Shown one piece after another: positions 38,167-46,045 of a stretch of 64,000 nt of DNA; positions within the stretch are counted from its first letter, which is position 1, and each line of letters opens with the position of its first letter. The notes beneath the pieces are model-generated. The model searched no databases. It saw nothing but the letters and a program-made list of their open reading frames with translations, and was not told where the DNA came from. This DNA is from Chloroflexaceae bacterium. Its GTDB lineage: Bacteria > Chloroflexota > Chloroflexia > Chloroflexales > Chloroflexaceae. Where the stretch lies: contig JANWYD010000001.1 in assembly GCA_025057155.1 (NCBI GenBank), positions 83,106 to 147,105 on the forward strand, in the 5' to 3' direction. The position numbers and the translations under genes were made by a program.

Positions 38167-39441
38167 ATGAAGCAACCCGCCACACGGGTTTCGTGGCGTC
38201 TTTCGGGCCGCTTGCGCGTATTGATGCTCACGCTCGCGTTGCTGGGCATCCTGGCCGCCTGCGGTCAGGCCGCAGGCGATCCCGCCGTCCTCGATACTTC
38301 GGTCACGTTTAACACAACGGCGCTCGAGGAGCTTTCCCCCCGCCCAAGTTACCGCATCGGCATCAATGCTGAGATTACCGGCACCGGCGCGTCCATCGGC
38401 GATCTGGGGGTGCGGGCGGCGCGCCTGGCAGTGGAGGAGATCAACGCCGCTGGCGGGGTCAACGGCGTGCCCCTCGAACTGGTAGTGCGCGACTGCCGCT
38501 CCGACCCTGAGGAGGCGCTGGTCCAGTACCGCCTGGCCCTGGCCGAAGATCGGCTCACTGCGCTGATCGGGCCGTTCAAATCGGCCTACGCGGTGCGGAT
38601 CGTGCCCGAGCACCGGCAGGCGCGCCTGCCAATGCTGATCGGCGCGACCAACGCCACACTTACCGACCACGGCGGGCCGTTCTTGTTTCGGATGCGGCCG
38701 AGCGACCGCCTGACCTCGGCGGCGATGACGGCGCTGGCGGTGGAGGAACTGGGCAGCCGGCGGATCGTGATTGTTCACGACGCGGACGCCTTCGGCACCG
38801 GCGGTGCGAACGGGGTCGAGGCCGGTCTGCGCCAGCGCGGATTGCGCCCTCTTGCGCGCGAGGCGTACCGCACGGGCACGCGCGACTTCGACGCGCTGGC
38901 GCGGCGCGTGGCCGAGGCCGGTCCCGACGCGGTGTTGATCTATGGCACCAACACTACCGATGTGGGGCTGTTGCTTCGCGCCCTGCGCTACTGGCAGGTG
39001 CGCGGGGCGATCATCACCTCGCCGGGCGGGGCCAGCGCCGTTACCTATGGCATTGCCGCCGAGGCGCAGGAGGGCATCTATGTGGCGCTGGACGCGCTGC
39101 TGGCCGCCACGCCGGAGGGGGCGCGCTTTGAACGGCGCTTCTACGAACGCTTCGGGTTGAAGCCCGACACCTATGTCGCCTGGTACTACGACGCCGTCCA
39201 TCTGCTGGCAATGGCCCTGGAGCGCCGTCCGCGCACCGCCGAGGAGTTGCGCGCCGCCGTCCGCGAGCAGACCTTCACGGGCGTGCAGGGGCGCTACCGC
39301 TTCGATGAGCGCGGCGAGGGCCTGCACGAGGTTGTGCTGGCGACGATGCGGGCCGGGCAACCGCGGCTGGTGGGCGTGTATGGCGAGGGTGGTCTGCGCC
39401 GGGGGCCGGTTGGGAGCGCCGGACAAGGAGGCGCGCCGTGA
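38167..39441 (+). CDS. Lipoprotein Leu/Ile/Val-type periplasmic binding protein (sensor subunit)
   Basis: A 424-residue lipoprotein: signal peptide with lipobox LAAC (about 29-32), then a type I periplasmic binding fold (RIGINAEITGTGASIGDLG, AVEEINAAGGVNG, LIGPFKSAYA, RIVIVHDADAFGTGG, YVAWYYDAVHLL). Such proteins bind amino acids or small organic acids. No ABC permease or ATPase is near. Instead the stop codon overlaps the start of a sensor kinase (GTGA), so it probably presents ligand to the kinase rather than to a transporter. A lactate/glycolate-type permease and oxidase lie downstream, so a 2-hydroxy acid is the likely signal (inference). AGGGGCAGG precedes the ATG. Confidence 0.88.
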   Translation: MKQPATRVSWRLSGRLRVLMLTLALLGILAACGQAAGDPAVLDTSVTFNTTALEELSPRPSYRIGINAEITGTGASIGDLGVRAARLAVEEINAAGGVNGVPLELVVRDCRSDPEEALVQYRLALAEDRLTALIGPFKSAYAVRIVPEHRQARLPMLIGATNATLTDHGGPFLFRMRPSDRLTSAAMTALAVEELGSRRIVIVHDADAFGTGGANGVEAGLRQRGLRPLAREAYRTGTRDFDALARRVAEAGPDAVLIYGTNTTDVGLLLRALRYWQVRGAIITSPGGASAVTYGIAAEAQEGIYVALDALLAATPEGARFERRFYERFGLKPDTYVAWYYDAVHLLAMALERRPRTAEELRAAVREQTFTGVQGRYRFDERGEGLHEVVLATMRAGQPRLVGVYGEGGLRRGPVGSAGQGGAP

Positions 39442-41954
39442 GAGCTCCGGGGGCCATCTGGCGAGAACTGGTCGGCCGCCTGAGCCTGGCGAGCCGCCTC
39501 ACCATCGCCATGCTGCTGGTGGCCATTCTGGCGATGGCCGGGCTGTTCTTCGAGTTGAGCCGGGCCAATCGCCAGGAGATCGAGCGCCTCCAGACAACGG
39601 CGCTGCAACACAGCGCCGTTGACCTGGCGCGGCGCCTCGATGACCTGGTGCGCTCCGAGCGTAGCCGGGTGGCCAATCTGGCCCTCTCGCGCTCGGCGCA
39701 GGAGTTTATCGCCGTTCCTCCGGAGCGGCGCGCGCCGCTCTTCACTCCCACCCTGGCGGATTTCGGCAACTTCCTGGACTCGAATCAACCGTTCTACCGC
39801 GCCGTCCTGTTGCTTGACCAGCGCGGCGAGGTGTTGCTGGCGACCGACGGGAGCTACATCGGCCTGCACTTCTCTGATAGCGCCTTCCTGCGCGCGGCGG
39901 GGCGCGGTGAGGTCTACATGTCCGACCCGGGTATCTCGCCTCTGGATCGCCAGCCAGTGATCTGGCTCGCGGCGCCGGTGCGTCGGCCCGACGCGCCTCC
40001 GGCAGCGCCGCCCGATGGCGTGATTGCCGTGGCGCTCGCGCCCGAAGAACTGTGGGAGGCCGTAGAGCGGGTGCGGATTGGCGAGAATGGCTACGCGATG
40101 CTGGTGGATGGCTATGGCATCCGTCTGGCCCACGGACGGGACCGCCGATATGTGTTTCGCGCTCTCGCTCCCCTCGCGCCCGATGACTGGGCCCGGCTCC
40201 GGCGTGAAGGGCGCTTCGCCGATCTGTCCCATCTGGCCGACACTGCCAATCAGGAACTCCTCGCCCTGGTGCGCGCGGCGCCGCCGCGTCCGGTGTTGAT
40301 CCCGCTCCCTGGACCGGGGGCCGCGCGGGTCTTCTACAGCGTCGCGCCGCTGACCACCCGCGACTGGACGGTGGTGGCGATGCTCAGCGAGCGGGAGGTG
40401 CTGGCCCCGGCGGTAGGGGTGACCCTGCGCGGCATGGGGGTGACCCTGGTGGTGGTGGTGCTGCTGGGTCTGACGGTCGCCTGGGCGGCGCAGCGGCTGG
40501 TGCGTCCGGTGCCCCGGCTGGCTGCGGCGGCGCAACGCATCGCGAGCGGCGATCTGGCCGTGCCCGTACAGGTGGAGGGCAGCAGCGAGGTGCGGGCGCT
40601 GGCGCGAAACTTCGAGACGATGCGCCAGCATCTGGCGCAGGCGCGCGACGAACTGGCAGCCTGGGCGGCGAGTCTGGAGGCGCGCGTGGCCCGTCGCTCG
40701 CAGGAGCTGGCGGCCCTGGCTGAAGTGGTGGCGATGAGCAGTCACCGGCGCTCGCAGGAGGCCCTGCTGCGCACCGCCCTTGACCAGACCCTGCCGGTGA
40801 TCGGGGCCGAGATGGGCGGGATCTGGCTGGGCGAACCTGACGGCGGCCTGCGTCTGGCGGTCTGGGCTGGCTTCGACCATGAGTTGCGGCAGGCCCTCAG
40901 TCGCTTTGCTCCCGGTGAAGGTCTCCTGGGGCAGGTTCATCAACAGGGCGAGCCTATGGCCCTGGCGGACATCAGCCAGTCGCCGCGCCTGTCGCGGGCG
41001 ATCGTGCGGGAGCAGCGGTTGCACGCCTTCGCCGCCGTGCCGCTGCTGGTCAGCGGGCGCAGCCTGGGGGTGCTGGGCGTCTTCAGTCGTCTCCACGGCG
41101 GGTTCTCCCCCGAGGCGCTGACGGTGGTCACTGCCATCGGGCAGCAGATCGCCCTGGCGCTGGAGAACCTCTCCCTGCTCGCCCGGGTCGAGGAGCAGGC
41201 CCGCAGTATGGCTGCGCTGCAGGAGCGCGAGCGGCTGGCCGGCGAGATCCACGATGGGGTGGCCCAGAACCTGAGCTACCTGTACATGCAACTTGACCGG
41301 CTGGCCGATCAGGGGGGCCTGCCTGGCCCGCTGCGTGATGACCTGGCTCGTCTCCAGGGCGTGCTGGAGGCGACCACCGAGGAGGTGCGCCGGCTGATCG
41401 CCCGGTTGCAGGATCCGCAGCCGGCGCTGGTGTCGCTGGAGGAGCGCCTGCGGGAGGTGATCCGTTCCCTGAGCGATGAGGCAGGTTGCAGTATCAGCCT
41501 GACGGTAGCGCCGGGCAACGCTATGCGCGTGCCGGCGCCGGTCGAGGCCGAGGTCGGACGCATCCTGGGCGAGGCCATCCGCAATGCCGCGCGCCACGGG
41601 CGGGCGACCCGCGTCTGGGTGGAACTGGAGCGGCGGGGTGATCTAGGCCGGGTGCGAGTGCGCGATAACGGCAGCGGGTTTGACCCGCACAGCGTCGGCG
41701 ATAACGGACGCCGGCACTTTGGCCTGAAGGTGATGCGGGCGCGGGCGCAACGCATCGGCGGCGCGCTAACAATCGACAGCCATCCCGGCGCCGGCGCCTG
41801 CGTTGAGCTGGTCTGGCCCCTTGAGGCGGCCGCCCTGGCGGGCGAAGCATGGGCTGGCCCAGCTGACCTGGCAGCGGAACGCAACGGGCTGTCGGATCTG
41901 CTGGTGGAGGTGGACCATGACGGAGCACACGCCGATCCGGGTCATGGTGGTTGA
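39438..41954 (+). CDS. Sensor histidine kinase, Cache-HAMP-GAF-HisKA_3
   Basis: An 838-residue membrane kinase. One membrane span at about 18-40 and another at about 333-357 enclose a large outer double-Cache-like domain (YRAVLLLDQRGEVLLATDGS, IGENGYAMLVDGYGIRLAH). A HAMP (to about 412), short coiled coil and GAF domain (about 435-590) follow. The NarL-type phosphorylation site is ERLAGEIHDGVAQNL (His near 605), and the ATPase part has EAIRNAARHG, VRDNGSGFDP and HFGLKVMRARAQRIGG. The GTG start overlaps the binding-protein stop; the response regulator overlaps its end by 38 bases, so all three are coupled. Probably reports on an external organic acid. Confidence 0.92.
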   Translation: MRAPGAIWRELVGRLSLASRLTIAMLLVAILAMAGLFFELSRANRQEIERLQTTALQHSAVDLARRLDDLVRSERSRVANLALSRSAQEFIAVPPERRAPLFTPTLADFGNFLDSNQPFYRAVLLLDQRGEVLLATDGSYIGLHFSDSAFLRAAGRGEVYMSDPGISPLDRQPVIWLAAPVRRPDAPPAAPPDGVIAVALAPEELWEAVERVRIGENGYAMLVDGYGIRLAHGRDRRYVFRALAPLAPDDWARLRREGRFADLSHLADTANQELLALVRAAPPRPVLIPLPGPGAARVFYSVAPLTTRDWTVVAMLSEREVLAPAVGVTLRGMGVTLVVVVLLGLTVAWAAQRLVRPVPRLAAAAQRIASGDLAVPVQVEGSSEVRALARNFETMRQHLAQARDELAAWAASLEARVARRSQELAALAEVVAMSSHRRSQEALLRTALDQTLPVIGAEMGGIWLGEPDGGLRLAVWAGFDHELRQALSRFAPGEGLLGQVHQQGEPMALADISQSPRLSRAIVREQRLHAFAAVPLLVSGRSLGVLGVFSRLHGGFSPEALTVVTAIGQQIALALENLSLLARVEEQARSMAALQERERLAGEIHDGVAQNLSYLYMQLDRLADQGGLPGPLRDDLARLQGVLEATTEEVRRLIARLQDPQPALVSLEERLREVIRSLSDEAGCSISLTVAPGNAMRVPAPVEAEVGRILGEAIRNAARHGRATRVWVELERRGDLGRVRVRDNGSGFDPHSVGDNGRRHFGLKVMRARAQRIGGALTIDSHPGAGACVELVWPLEAAALAGEAWAGPADLAAERNGLSDLLVEVDHDGAHADPGHGG

Positions 41955-42612
41955 CGACCACGGCCTGTTCCGCGACGGCATCGTGGAGGTGCTACGTTCG
42001 CAGCCCGACATCGAGGTGGTGGGCGAGGCGGGCGATGGTCTCGAAGCCTGCGTGCTGGCCCAGAGCCTGCGCCCTGACGTGGTGTTGCTCGACATCAACA
42101 TGCCGGGGATGGACGGGATCGAAGCGGCGCGGGTGATCGCTCGCGAGGTTCCCTCATGCCAGATCGTGATGCTCACAGTGCGTGACGAGGATGATCGCAT
42201 CTTCGAAGCCCTGCGCGGGGGCGCGTCGGGGTATTTGTTGAAGACCATCCGCGGCCAGCAGTTGATCGAGATGGTGCGCGCGGCTGCTCGGGGCGAGGCT
42301 GCGGTCACTCCGGCGATCGCCACGCGCCTGCTGGCAGCGTTTCGCGCCACGGGGTCGCTAGCAGGCCCCTCGCCGGTCCCGGCGCCGCACCCCATCCGTT
42401 CGGATGCCGGTGATGATCCCGATGCGCTGACTGCCCGCGAACAGGAGATCCTGGCGCTGATCGCTGCGGGACGTTCGGACAAGGAGATCGCCGCCGAACT
42501 GATGATCAGCCTGTACACGGTGAAGGCGCACGTGCGTGCCATCCTGGCCAAACTGCACGTGACCAGCCGCCGCGAGGCCGCCCGCCGGATGGGAGGATCA
42601 GGGAAAGCGTAG
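41917..42612 (+). CDS. NarL/LuxR-type response regulator
   Basis: A 231-residue regulator. Receiver: DDHGLFRDG (13-21), phospho-acceptor Asp59 in VVLLDINMPGMDG, Thr in LTVRDED and Lys in YLLKTI. After a proline-rich linker (about 148-168), the LuxR helix-turn-helix has LTAREQEILALIAAGRSDKEIA and VKAHVRAILAKLHV. GGAGGTGG precedes the ATG at 41917. It is the cognate partner of the kinase upstream and probably activates the permease and oxidase genes downstream, all on the same strand. Confidence 0.94.
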   Translation: MTEHTPIRVMVVDDHGLFRDGIVEVLRSQPDIEVVGEAGDGLEACVLAQSLRPDVVLLDINMPGMDGIEAARVIAREVPSCQIVMLTVRDEDDRIFEALRGGASGYLLKTIRGQQLIEMVRAAARGEAAVTPAIATRLLAAFRATGSLAGPSPVPAPHPIRSDAGDDPDALTAREQEILALIAAGRSDKEIAAELMISLYTVKAHVRAILAKLHVTSRREAARRMGGSGKA

Positions 42613-42643
42613 CCCTCCCAGTCCCTCCCCTCAGGAAGGGGCG

Positions 42644-42664
42644 TGGGGAAACCCGGTTTCCCCA
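42644..42664. repeat. REP-like palindrome, GGGGAAACC/GGTTTCCCC family
   Basis: TGGGGAAACCCGGTTTCCCCA, a perfect palindrome apart from the central base, 32 bases past the regulator stop; could act as a transcript-end hairpin. Confidence 0.65.
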
Positions 42665-42866
42665 CCTTCCTACAGGGGTTATTCGGATAGTTTCTTAGTC
42701 TCTGTGGTATGCAGCAAAGCCAAGCGGACAAGCGGATCAGATCAAGAACTAGTTCTTAACTCCCTCCCAACTCTTTCTTCACGAACGATGCGCTGCGCCA
42801 GGGCGCAGCCTACACTGGGTCCAACCAATCCAAGGCGCGAAGATTGATGAGACAAAGGAGCCTGCC

Positions 42867-44600
42867 ATGACCTGGACCCAGGTGTACACGCCGCTGGGGA
42901 GCCTGCTGCTCTCGGCCCTGGTCGCCGCATTGCCGATTGTGGTGCTGCTCGGCCTGCTGGGAGTGTTTCACGTCAAAGCGCATATCGCGGCCCTGGCGGG
43001 CCTGGCGAGCGCGCTGCTGATCGCCATCTTCGTCTACGGCATGCCCTGGCAACTGGGCGTAGCCGCCGCGGTGAACGGCGCATTCTACGGTCTGTTTCCC
43101 ATTGGATGGATCATTCTCGGGGCGATTTTCATCTACGACATCACCGTGAAAACGGGCAAGTTCGAGATCGTCAAGCAATCCATCGCCGGGCTGGCCAGCG
43201 ACCGGCGCATCCAGGTGTTGTTGATCGCCTTCGCCTTTGGCGCCTTCATCGAGGGGGCGGCGGGCTTCGGCACGCCGGTGGCGATCTCCGCCGCGATGCT
43301 CATCGGTCTGGGCTTTGCCCCGCTGCCCGCCGCCGGCCTGGCCCTGATCGGCAACACCGCCCCCGTGGCCTACGGCGCTCTCGGCACCCCGATCATCGTG
43401 CTGAGCAGCGTCACCGGTCTCGACCTGATGCAGCTCAGCGCCATGGCCGGGCGGCAGTTGCCGTTCTTCTCGCTGATCGTGCCCTTCTGGATCGTCTGGG
43501 CGATGGCCGGGCGCAAGAAGATGTGGGAAGTCTGGCCGGCCTGTCTGACCGCCGGGCTGAGCTTTGCCATCTCACAGTTCCTGGTGAGCAACTTCCACGG
43601 TCCCTGGCTGGTGGACATCATCAGCTCTCTAGTTTCGATGGCCTCGCTGGTGGTGCTGCTGCGCTTCTGGCAGCCAAAGACCACCTTCCGCTTCCCCGGC
43701 GAAGACGATGGCGAGCGGCGGCCTCTGCCGGCTATGCCGCGCCCGGCCGGCAGCGCCGGCTCCGGCGACGCGGCGATGCTGCCCCGCCCGGCGGTGCGCC
43801 AGCCTTCGCGGCGGCGCGAGGTGCTGATCGCCTGGATGCCCTGGATCATCCTCTCGCTGCTGGTCTTCCTGTGGGGCACGCCGCAGGTCAAGACGTTCCT
43901 CAACGGCGGCACGAAAGACGCGCCTAACTTCCTTAGCGGCATCAGCGTGCAGAAGATCCCGGTACCCTATCTCGACAAAGCGGTGTACCGCGATGTGCCG
44001 GTTGTGCCGAAGCCCGAAGCCGAGCGGGCCGTCTACACCTTCAACTGGCTGTCGGCCACCGGCACCAGCCTGCTGATCGCCGGGGTATTGAGCGGGTTGC
44101 TCCTGGGACTCTCGCCGCTGGCGCTGGCGCGGATCTTCGCCGGCACGCTCTGGCGCATCAGGATCTCCTTGCTAACCATCGCGGCGATGCTGGCCCTGGG
44201 CTACACCACGCGCTACGGCGGCCTTGACGCGACCATGGGCCTGGCGTTCGCCTCGACCGGCGCGCTGTTCGCCTTCTTCTCGCCCCTGCTGGGCTGGCTC
44301 GGCGTGGCCCTGACCGGCTCGGATACCTCGTCAAACGTCCTGTTCGGCAACCTCCAGCAGATCACCGCCCAGCAGATCGGCATCTCGCCGGTGCTCGCGG
44401 CGGCGTCGAATAGCTCTGGCGGGGTGATGGGCAAGATGATAGACGCTCAGAGCATCGTCGTTGCCAGTGTGGCTACCAACCAGCACGGTCAGGAAGGCGC
44501 CATTCTGCGCTATGTGTTCCTCCATAGCGTCGTGCTGGCCTGTCTGGTGGGCGTGGTGGTCTTCCTGCAGGCCTACGTGTTCACCTGGATGATCCCGTAA
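42867..44600 (+). CDS. lctP: Lactate/glycolate permease, LctP family
   Basis: A 577-residue membrane protein with about 13 spans. Family segments: [42 protein letters not shown] written as the region near 115-140, [17 protein letters not shown], and near the end [14 protein letters not shown] and [21 protein letters not shown]. LctP/GlcA proteins bring in lactate or glycolate with protons. An inserted hydrophilic loop (about 275-310) is rich in Pro, Arg and Gly. AAAGGAG lies eight bases before the ATG. Next to glcF and glcDE, so it probably supplies their substrate; lactate and glycolate cannot be told apart by sequence. Confidence 0.93.
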   Translation: MTWTQVYTPLGSLLLSALVAALPIVVLLGLLGVFHVKAHIAALAGLASALLIAIFVYGMPWQLGVAAAVNGAFYGLFPIGWIILGAIFIYDITVKTGKFEIVKQSIAGLASDRRIQVLLIAFAFGAFIEGAAGFGTPVAISAAMLIGLGFAPLPAAGLALIGNTAPVAYGALGTPIIVLSSVTGLDLMQLSAMAGRQLPFFSLIVPFWIVWAMAGRKKMWEVWPACLTAGLSFAISQFLVSNFHGPWLVDIISSLVSMASLVVLLRFWQPKTTFRFPGEDDGERRPLPAMPRPAGSAGSGDAAMLPRPAVRQPSRRREVLIAWMPWIILSLLVFLWGTPQVKTFLNGGTKDAPNFLSGISVQKIPVPYLDKAVYRDVPVVPKPEAERAVYTFNWLSATGTSLLIAGVLSGLLLGLSPLALARIFAGTLWRIRISLLTIAAMLALGYTTRYGGLDATMGLAFASTGALFAFFSPLLGWLGVALTGSDTSSNVLFGNLQQITAQQIGISPVLAAASNSSGGVMGKMIDAQSIVVASVATNQHGQEGAILRYVFLHSVVLACLVGVVVFLQAYVFTWMIP

Positions 44601-44690
44601 GCCGCCGTTCACACCTGAGGCGCCGTTAGAGGGTCGCGGAGGCAGCCCTGAGAGACTATCGCAAAACGATTGGCAGGCGGTCGGAGGAGC

Positions 44691-44713
44691 GTGGGGAAAC
44701 CTGGTTTCCCCAC
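44691..44713. repeat. REP-like palindrome, GGGGAAACC/GGTTTCCCC family
   Basis: GTGGGGAAACC T GGTTTCCCCAC, a perfect 11-bp stem with a one-base centre between lctP and glcF. Confidence 0.7.
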
Positions 44714-44739
44714 ACCCCTGCCCGATGGGAGGAAATGGT

Positions 44740-46032
44740 ATGGCAACACCTTCTCCGATTGACGTGCTGTATGGCAGCGCGCACCAGGCGCAACTCGACC
44801 GCTGCCTCCACTGCGGGCTGTGCCTGTCGGTCTGCCCGACCTACGCCCTCAGCGGGCGTGAGAGCGAGGCCCCCCGCGGGCGGATCAACCTGATGCGCGC
44901 TGTCGCCGAGGGGCGCATCGGTCTGGATGACCCGGCCCTGGCCGGCCACCTGGATACCTGCCTGGTGTGCCGGGCATGCGAGACGGCCTGCCCCTCCGGC
45001 GTGCACTACGGCGAACTGGTGGAAGTGACCCGTGCCGCCCTTGCTGCGACCCACCGCCCCGGCCGTCTGGCTCGTTTCGTGCGCTGGGCCGGGCTGCGCC
45101 AGTTGATGCCCTATCCACGGCGGCTCCGCATCCTGGCGCTGGGAACCTGGCTCTATGAGCGCAGCGGGATGCAGGCCATCGCGCGCCGTTCCGGGCTGCT
45201 GCGCGGGCGTCTGCGGTCCATCGAGGCGCTCGCGCCCCCTGTGCGCCTGCGGCGCTCCCCCGACGGGCGGGTCTTCCCGCCGCGGGGCCAGCCACGCGGC
45301 CGGGTGGCCGTGGTGCAGGGCTGCATCCAGGAAGCCTTTCTCGGCCAGGTGAACGATGCCACGGTGCGGGTGCTCCAGCGCAATGGCTATGAGGTGATCA
45401 TCCCTCGCGGCCAGACCTGCTGCGGCGCAGCCCACGTGCACAATAGCGAAGAAGAACTGGCCCGGCAACTGGCCCGCCAGAATATTGACGCTCTGCTGGC
45501 CCTTGAGGTTGACGCCATCATCAGCAATGCCGGCGGCTGTGGCGCGACCCTCAAGAGCTATGCCGATCTGCTGCGCGGTGACGCCGACTATCAGACCCGC
45601 GTCGCCGCGTTCGTCGCGAAGGTGCGCGACATCAGCGAGTTCCTGGCCGAGCGCGCCGTGGAGCCGCCGCGGGCCACGCTGCCCGCTCGCGCCACCTATG
45701 TGGACTCGTGCCACCTGCGCAATGTCCAGAAGGTTGTACAGCAACCCCGCGCCCTGCTGCGCAGCATTCCCGGCCTGGAACTGGTCGAACTGCGGCAGCC
45801 GGAGCGGTGCTGCGGCAGCGCGGGGGTCTACAATCTGGTGCATCCCGAACTGGCCGAGCCCATCCTCGACGCCAAAATGGCCGACATCAAGGCTACCGGC
45901 GCCGAGATCGTGGTGGTCTCGAACACCGGTTGCCACATGCAGATCCTGGCCGGCGTGCGCCGCGCTGGTCTGCCGGCGCGGGTGATGCACGTTGTTGAAG
46001 TGCTCGATGAAGCTTATCGCCGTGAAGGGTGA
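44740..46032 (+). CDS. glcF: Glycolate/lactate oxidase iron-sulfur subunit GlcF
   Basis: A 430-residue protein. Two [4Fe-4S] motifs (CLHCGLCLSVCP about 22-33, CLVCRACETACP about 78-89) are followed by two CCG domains: QGCIQEAF...GQTCCGAAHVHN and VDSCHLRN...PERCCGSAGVYN, then SNTGCHMQ. This is the standard GlcF plan. It takes electrons from the GlcD/GlcE flavoproteins to the quinone pool at the inner membrane face. The ATG at 44740 has GGGAGGAA just upstream. glcDE follows 13 bases after the stop. Confidence 0.93.
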   Translation: MATPSPIDVLYGSAHQAQLDRCLHCGLCLSVCPTYALSGRESEAPRGRINLMRAVAEGRIGLDDPALAGHLDTCLVCRACETACPSGVHYGELVEVTRAALAATHRPGRLARFVRWAGLRQLMPYPRRLRILALGTWLYERSGMQAIARRSGLLRGRLRSIEALAPPVRLRRSPDGRVFPPRGQPRGRVAVVQGCIQEAFLGQVNDATVRVLQRNGYEVIIPRGQTCCGAAHVHNSEEELARQLARQNIDALLALEVDAIISNAGGCGATLKSYADLLRGDADYQTRVAAFVAKVRDISEFLAERAVEPPRATLPARATYVDSCHLRNVQKVVQQPRALLRSIPGLELVELRQPERCCGSAGVYNLVHPELAEPILDAKMADIKATGAEIVVVSNTGCHMQILAGVRRAGLPARVMHVVEVLDEAYRREG

Positions 46033-46045
46033 AAGGAGCAAGAGG

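Noticed and set aside
39294..41597. 767-codon open frame on the minus strand opposite the sensor kinase
   Set aside because: Low-complexity Arg/Gln/Ala composition typical of antisense frames; the kinase domains on the plus strand are unambiguous.
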